The notes under the pieces were generated by a model. That model had not been told where the DNA came from, did not search any database, and saw nothing but the letters and a program-made list of their open reading frames with translations. Shown here one piece after another: positions 60,114 through 64,000 of a DNA stretch of 64,000 nt; positions within the stretch are counted from its first letter, which is position 1, and the number at the start of each line of letters is the position of its first letter. Origin of the DNA: WHSW01 sp963729075 (lineage in GTDB: Bacteria > Actinomycetota > Thermoleophilia > Solirubrobacterales > 70-9); NCBI GenBank assembly GCA_963729075.1, contig CAVSMU010000010.1:1-64000 (forward strand), read 5' to 3'. The translations under genes and the position numbers were made by a program.

Positions 60114-61474
60114 TGGCGCACATGCGCCCTGTCTCCTCGCTCGACTGGCGGGGGAGCCAGGGGGAGCCCGAGCGCGACCTGGTCCTGCGCGGCGTGCGGG
60201 TGCTGGATCCGCGCGAGGGCATCGACGCAACTCACGACGTCGTGGTTCGCGACGGCGAGATCGCCGAGCTGGCCGCGGCCGGCGCCGACGGCCCGGAGGG
60301 CGCTGAGATCGTCGACGGCGAGGGCCTGTCCGTGTTCCCCGCGTTCTTCGATCCCCACGTCCACCTGCGCACGCCGGGACACGAGCACAAGGAGGACATC
60401 GAGACCGGATCGCGCGCGGCAGCGGCGGGCGGCTTCTGCGGGATCCTGGCGATGGCAAACACCGATCCGCCCGCCGACGATGCGGGCCACGTCGCCGCGC
60501 TTCGCGACCGAGCCCGGGAGCAGGCCGCCGTGCCGACGGGGTTCCTCGCCTGCGTCACCCGCGGGATGCTGGGCGCGGAGCTGACGGAGATGGCCGAGCT
60601 CGCCGACGCGGGCGCCGTCGGGTTCTCCGACGACGGGATGCCGATCACGAGCGGGCGCGTGCTCCGGCGAGCGCTCCAGTATCAGCGTCTCGTCGGCCTA
60701 CCCATCGCGCTTCACGAGGAGGATCCCGAGCTATCGGCCGGCGGCTCGATGCACGAGGGTGCGGTCTCGGCGGCCCTCGGGATCGCCGGCGTGCCGTCGA
60801 TCTCGGAGTCGACGATGATCGCCCGGGACGCCGCGATCGCCACGTTCGAGGGTGCGGCAATCCACGTCCAGCATCTCTCTGCGGCGGAGTCGGTCGCTGC
60901 GGTCGAGCTTGCGAAGTCGAACGGCCTACAGATCACGTGCGAGGCGAGCCCTCACCATCTGACGCTGACCGACGAGGAGGTTCGCAGCCTCGACGCTCGC
61001 TTCAAGATGAACCCACCGCTCCGCGCGCAGGCCGATCGCGAGGCCCTGATCGACGGTCTTCGCCGCGGCGTCATCGATTGCATCGCCACCGATCACGCCC
61101 CGCACGCGACCCACGAGAAGGAGGTCCCGTTCGAGCAGGCGGCGTGGGGCGTGATCGGCCTCGAGACGGCATTTCCTGCGGTGTTCACCGAGCTCGTCCT
61201 GCCCGGCGTGCTCGAACTGGAGACGGTGCTCGAGCGACTCACGGCCGGCGCCGCGCCGTTCGGGTTCGAACCGCCGCGGATCGCCCCGAGCGCGGAGGCC
61301 AACCTGGTCCTGGTCGACACCGAGGCCGAATGGGAGGCCGGGATCGAGGGCTGGGAGAGCCGGTCGGCGAACTCCTGCTTCGACGGCCGACGTCTGCGCG
61401 GCCGGGTGCTGATGACGGTCGCGGCCGGGCGGGTCGCGTACCGGCAACGGAGCTTCGCGATGGGGGTGGCGTGA
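60113..61474 (+). CDS. pyrC: Dihydroorotase
   Basis: Cyclises carbamoyl-aspartate to dihydroorotate. A 453-residue type I amidohydrolase barrel: FFDPHVHLRTPGHEHKEDIE (HxH metal site), ANTDPPADDAG, later His ligands LHEEDPE and HVQHLSAAESV, and the catalytic Asp in CIATDHAPHATHEKE. The C-terminal beta domain carries NSCFDGRRLRGRV. The start overlaps pyrB. The stop codon lies in the left arm of the inverted repeat described below. Confidence 0.95.
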   Translation: MAHMRPVSSLDWRGSQGEPERDLVLRGVRVLDPREGIDATHDVVVRDGEIAELAAAGADGPEGAEIVDGEGLSVFPAFFDPHVHLRTPGHEHKEDIETGSRAAAAGGFCGILAMANTDPPADDAGHVAALRDRAREQAAVPTGFLACVTRGMLGAELTEMAELADAGAVGFSDDGMPITSGRVLRRALQYQRLVGLPIALHEEDPELSAGGSMHEGAVSAALGIAGVPSISESTMIARDAAIATFEGAAIHVQHLSAAESVAAVELAKSNGLQITCEASPHHLTLTDEEVRSLDARFKMNPPLRAQADREALIDGLRRGVIDCIATDHAPHATHEKEVPFEQAAWGVIGLETAFPAVFTELVLPGVLELETVLERLTAGAAPFGFEPPRIAPSAEANLVLVDTEAEWEAGIEGWESRSANSCFDGRRLRGRVLMTVAAGRVAYRQRSFAMGVA

Positions 61475-61519
61475 GGCGGAGTCCGACAGGACGGAGCCGA
61501 GCCCGGCCGCTGTTGAGGC
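61471..61519. repeat. Inverted repeat, left arm (49 bp)
   Basis: Reverse complement of 62090-62138 with 46 of 49 positions identical. It begins at the pyrC stop and ends just before the isochorismatase start. Each arm also has partial dyad symmetry around GTCC-GACA-GGAC. The two arms face each other around one gene of 555 bp. Confidence 0.9.
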
Positions 61520-61526
61520 CGCTGAT

Positions 61527-62081
61527 ATGAGCAAGCTCGACGCACGGCAGGCCACGCTGGTTGTGATCGACGTTCAGGAGGCCTTTCGCAAGGCGCTGCC
61601 GAAGTTCGACGAGGTCGCCCGTGCCGTCGCCGCCCTCGTTCGGGGAGCGGAGGCGACCGGGGTGCCGATCGTGGTCACCGAGCAGTACCCGCAGGGACTG
61701 GGCCGCACGGTGGACGAGGTGGCGGAGCGCCTACCGGTTGGAGTGAAGCCGGTCGAGAAGGTGTGCTTCTCGGCCACCGAGGCCGACGGGTTCGACCTCG
61801 GCGAGCGCGAGCAGGCGGTCGTCTGCGGGATCGAGACTCACGTCTGCGTCAACCAGACGGTGCTCGACCTGCTCGACCAGGGGTACGAGGTGCAGCTGGT
61901 CGCCGATGCCGTCGGCTCGCGAACCGAGGAGAACAGGAGGATCGGACTGCTCAAGGCGGAGCGGGCGGGGGCGGTGTTGACCAGCGTCGAGACGGCGCTC
62001 TTCGAGCTCGTCGGCCGCGCCGGCACCGACGAGTTCAAGCAGGTTCAGAAGTTGGTGCTGGAGCTGGCGCCGAACGCATGA
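61527..62081 (+). CDS. Isochorismatase-family hydrolase inside the pyr operon
   Basis: A 184-residue cysteine hydrolase (nicotinamidase/isochorismatase superfamily). The catalytic triad is visible: Asp in LVVIDVQEAFRKAL, Lys in GVKPVEKVCFSA, and Cys in CGIETHVCVNQTVLDLL. Relatives hydrolyse nicotinamide, isochorismate, biuret-like or ureidoacrylate amides; the substrate cannot be read from sequence. Lies between pyrC and carA, where it is not part of the standard pathway, and is enclosed by a 49-bp inverted repeat. Its stop overlaps the carA start (ATGA). Confidence 0.9.
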   Translation: MSKLDARQATLVVIDVQEAFRKALPKFDEVARAVAALVRGAEATGVPIVVTEQYPQGLGRTVDEVAERLPVGVKPVEKVCFSATEADGFDLGEREQAVVCGIETHVCVNQTVLDLLDQGYEVQLVADAVGSRTEENRRIGLLKAERAGAVLTSVETALFELVGRAGTDEFKQVQKLVLELAPNA

Positions 62082-63256
62082 AAAAAGGCGCCTCAACAGC
62101 GGCGCGGCTCGGCTCCGTCCTGACGGACTCCGCCTCACAGCCCGGCTTCATCCTGCTCGAGGACGGGACGCGCTTCGACGGCGAGCTGGTCGGCAGTGGG
62201 GGAGAGGTCACCGGTGAGCTGGTCTTCAACACCTCGATCACCGGCTATCAGGAGGCCGTGACCGACCCGAGCTACGCCGGCCAGATCATCACCTTCACGT
62301 ACCCGCTGGTCGGCAACTACGGAGTCGCGGCGGACGCGATGGAGTCCGATCGCGTCCATGCGCGCGGGGTGGTGATGCGCGAGGCCAAGAACGGCGAGGA
62401 CGCCGCCGACGCCGAGGGCGGCTGGCTGGACTGGCTCGATGCCTGCGGGATCCCGGCGATCGGCGGCGTCGACACACGAGCTCTGGTTCGCCACATCCGC
62501 GACCGCGGCGCGATGCGCGGCGGGATCTTCGCCGCCGGGGTCGACGAGGCCGACGCGCACGCCCGGGTGCGCGAAGAGCCGCCGATGGACGGCGCCGACC
62601 TGGCGCGCACGGTGAGCCCGGGCGAGCCCGTCGAGCTGAGCGGCGACGGGCCGCACGTCGTCGGCATCGACACAGGGATCAAGCTGTCCATCATTCGGCA
62701 ATTCCGCGAGCGTGGCTGCCGGCTGACCCTGCTGCCGTGCACGGCGAGCGCGGACGAGGTCCTCGCGCGCGACCCCGATCTGGTGTTCCTCGCCAACGGG
62801 CCCGGGGACCCGGCGGCGCTCGACTACGTGGTCGACGGCGTCCGCGGAGTGATCGGCCGCAAGCCCGTCGTCGGGATCTGCCTCGGCCACCAACTGCTCT
62901 GCCGCGCGGTCGGGCTCGAGACCTTCAAGCTGCCCTTCGGCCACCGCGGCGCCAACCACCCGGTCAAGGAGCTCTCCAGCGGAAGGATCGAGATCACCGC
63001 GCAGAACCACGGCTTCGCCGTTCGCCCGCCGGACGGCGGCGAGCGGATCGAGGGCGACAAGCCAGTCCGCTGGGAGACCGACTTCGGGGCGGCGGAGCTC
63101 TCCCACCTGAACCTCTACGACCGCACCGTCGAGGGGCTCGAGCTCAAGGAGGTCCGCGGCTGCACGGTCCAGTACCACCCCGAGGCCGGCCCAGGCCCGC
63201 ACGACGCGCGGCACCTGTTCGATCGGTTCCTCGAGCTCGCGGATGGTGCGCGGTGA
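62078..63256 (+). CDS. carA: Carbamoyl-phosphate synthase small subunit
   Basis: Glutaminase subunit supplying ammonia for carbamoyl phosphate (pyrimidines and arginine). 392 residues. N-terminal domain GFILLEDGTRFDGELVGSGG, ELVFNTSITGYQEAVTDPSY, GIPAIGGVDTRALVRHIRD; the amidotransferase domain has the Cys nucleophile in GICLGHQLLCRAVG, GHRGANHPVKEL and the His-Glu pair in VQYHPEAGPGPHDA. The first 21 residues are extra compared with usual CarA and are coded by the inverted repeat; ATG 62078 overlaps the preceding stop. The stop overlaps a GTG that begins the broken SnoaL gene. Confidence 0.95.
   Translation: MKKGASTAARLGSVLTDSASQPGFILLEDGTRFDGELVGSGGEVTGELVFNTSITGYQEAVTDPSYAGQIITFTYPLVGNYGVAADAMESDRVHARGVVMREAKNGEDAADAEGGWLDWLDACGIPAIGGVDTRALVRHIRDRGAMRGGIFAAGVDEADAHARVREEPPMDGADLARTVSPGEPVELSGDGPHVVGIDTGIKLSIIRQFRERGCRLTLLPCTASADEVLARDPDLVFLANGPGDPAALDYVVDGVRGVIGRKPVVGICLGHQLLCRAVGLETFKLPFGHRGANHPVKELSSGRIEITAQNHGFAVRPPDGGERIEGDKPVRWETDFGAAELSHLNLYDRTVEGLELKEVRGCTVQYHPEAGPGPHDARHLFDRFLELADGAR
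62090..62138. repeat. Inverted repeat, right arm (49 bp), inside carA
   Basis: Partner of 61471-61519. It lies in the carA coding sequence and encodes residues about 5-20 of CarA (ASTAARLGSVLTDSAS), in front of the normal family start PGFILLEDG. Confidence 0.9.
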
Positions 63257-63694
63257 GCAACGTCGAGCTGGCGCGCCGGTTCTGGGGCCTGTGGTCCGAC
63301 GAGGGCGCTGCCCGAGCTGATCAGAGCGCTCGGCGAATTCTTCACCGACGACCTCGAGTGGCGATCGCCGATCGCGGAGGTCTCCGGGGCCCGGCTGCTG
63401 GGGCGTCGAGGCCTTCGAGCGCCACGTCGCGGAGCTGATCGACGGCCTTCGGCGAGATCCGTGCCGAGCCTGCCGAGCATCGCCGAGCTGACGCTCCGAC
63501 GCGGTCCGCTGCAAGGTCTGCATCCACCGGCAGAGGGTCGAGAGCGGGAGCGAGTCATCGACGCGCCGATGATCAGCCGTCGCAGCGCATGCGGGAGGGC
63601 GGATCGCCCTGGGCCTGGGGCTCGTTCGACCTCGACGGGTTGGCGAGCGCAGGTCCGAGGCCGTCGCGACTGCGGAGTGCGGGTGACGATCTGA
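63253..63694 (+). pseudogene. SnoaL-like protein between carA and carB, several frameshifts
   Basis: GTG at 63253 overlaps the carA stop and reads SNVELARRFWGLWSDEG. After a shift near 63305 it continues as PELIRALGEFFTDDLEWRSP, then IAEVSGARLLG, and after another near 63400 as FERHVAELIDGLGEIRAEPA. Later pieces in other frames (RCKVCIHRQ, IDAPMIS, LGLGSFDLDGLAS) complete a typical SnoaL-like fold of about 140 residues. At least three indels are needed. The stop TGA at 63692-63694 overlaps the carB start, so the intact gene was translationally coupled to both neighbours. Confidence 0.6.
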
Positions 63695-64000
63695 TGCCTA
63701 GACGCGACGACATCCACAAGATCCTGCTGATCGGCTCGGGGCCGATCGTGATCGGGCAGGCCGCCGAGTTCGACTACTCGGGGGTCCAGGCGTGCAAGGT
63801 GCTGCTCGAGGACGGCTATGAGGTCGTGCTCGTGAACTCCAACCCGGCGACGATCATGACCGATCCCGAATTCGCCGATCGCACGTACGTCGAGCCGCTG
63901 CGTCCGGAGTCGGTGGCGCGAATCGTCGAGAAGGAGCGCCCGGACGCGCTGCTGCCGACGCTCGGTGGCCAGACTGCGCTCAACCTGGCGAAGGCGCTTC
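63694..64000 (+). CDS. carB: Carbamoyl-phosphate synthase large subunit, 3'-partial
   Basis: The ATG at 63694 opens a frame that is not closed at the window end. The visible 102 residues are the N-terminal part of CarB: PRRDDIHKILLIGSGPIVIG, QAAEFDYSGVQACKVLLEDG, VLVNSNPATIMTDPEFADRT, ERPDALLPTLGGQTALNLA. This is the pre-ATP-grasp and start of the first ATP-grasp module that forms carboxyphosphate. It belongs to the pyr operon, directly after carA and the broken SnoaL gene. Confidence 0.96.
   Translation, partial: MPRRDDIHKILLIGSGPIVIGQAAEFDYSGVQACKVLLEDGYEVVLVNSNPATIMTDPEFADRTYVEPLRPESVARIVEKERPDALLPTLGGQTALNLAKAL

Overview
The window looks like chromosomal DNA from a very GC-rich actinobacterium. 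The closest match I can argue for is the Thermoleophilia/Solirubrobacterales lineage. The reasons are G/C-dominated third codon positions, a fused SecDF, an N-terminal zinc-ribbon PAS protein in the ruv-sec cluster, several small SnoaL-like proteins beginning MS(Q/E)EN(V/I)E, frequent GTG and TTG starts, and a TANNNT box 5-9 nt before many start codons (leaderless promoters). This placement is inference; no rRNA is present.

Layout. 1-3.4 kb: a DUF3159 membrane protein, a dGTPase (dgt) and DNA primase (dnaG), all broken by single-base frameshifts. 3.4-9.6 kb: HNH endonuclease, tRNA-Asn, glycosyltransferase, SDR, lipoprotein, GMC oxidoreductase. 9.6-18.5 kb: accessory genes (a broken small secreted protein, tRNA(CAT), M23 peptidase, cellulose-synthase-like GT2, a three-fold repeat membrane protein, STAS protein, RpiR-type regulator). 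18.6-21.2 kb: pdxS-pdxT (PLP synthesis) with an M29 aminopeptidase. 21.5-22.6 kb: divergent PadR regulator and cupin sharing a tandem operator-like element. 22.6-35.3 kb: a housekeeping run yebC-ruvC-ruvA-ruvB-ZnR/PAS-secDF-small membrane protein-recJ-relA-GT2. 36-40.4 kb: a tightly overlapping minus-strand operon HIT-phosphomannomutase-metallo-beta-lactamase-lipid kinase-HIT. 40.4-42.9 kb: AbiEi/DUF559 protein, GNAT, CorA. 43.0-46.5 kb: a SAM-I riboswitch with terminator controlling a threonine-synthase-like PLP enzyme and a MoaD/ThiS-like sulfur carrier, followed by sugar-nucleotide genes. 46.6-50.4 kb: LysM/VanY peptidase, 2TM protein, three SnoaL paralogues, DUF2294 protein, tRNA-Arg(CCG). 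50.4-56.2 kb: methyltransferase, RNase Z, acetolactate decarboxylase, alpha/beta hydrolase, SpoIIE/HATPase protein, HTH-GAF regulator. 56.2-58.5 kb: a decayed island with an AlbA_2 fragment and a frameshifted hydrolase, flanked by two copies of the pyr promoter/leader. 58.5-64 kb: pyrimidine operon pyrR-pyrB-pyrC-isochorismatase-carA-(broken SnoaL)-carB, with a PyrR-binding hairpin over the pyrR ribosome-binding site.

How the genes fit together. Most of the window is ordinary biosynthesis and DNA/RNA maintenance. The signal most worth pursuing is the SAM-I riboswitch in front of the threonine-synthase/sulfur-carrier pair. A SAM sensor on what is annotated as a threonine gene makes better sense if the pair makes homocysteine from O-phosphohomoserine and a protein thiocarboxylate. 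Also notable are the leaderless promoter pattern, the near-perfect inverted repeat around the isochorismatase gene whose right arm encodes the N-terminus of CarA, and the duplicated pyr leader. Frameshifts inside otherwise well-conserved genes are clustered, so sequencing or assembly error is at least as likely as gene decay.
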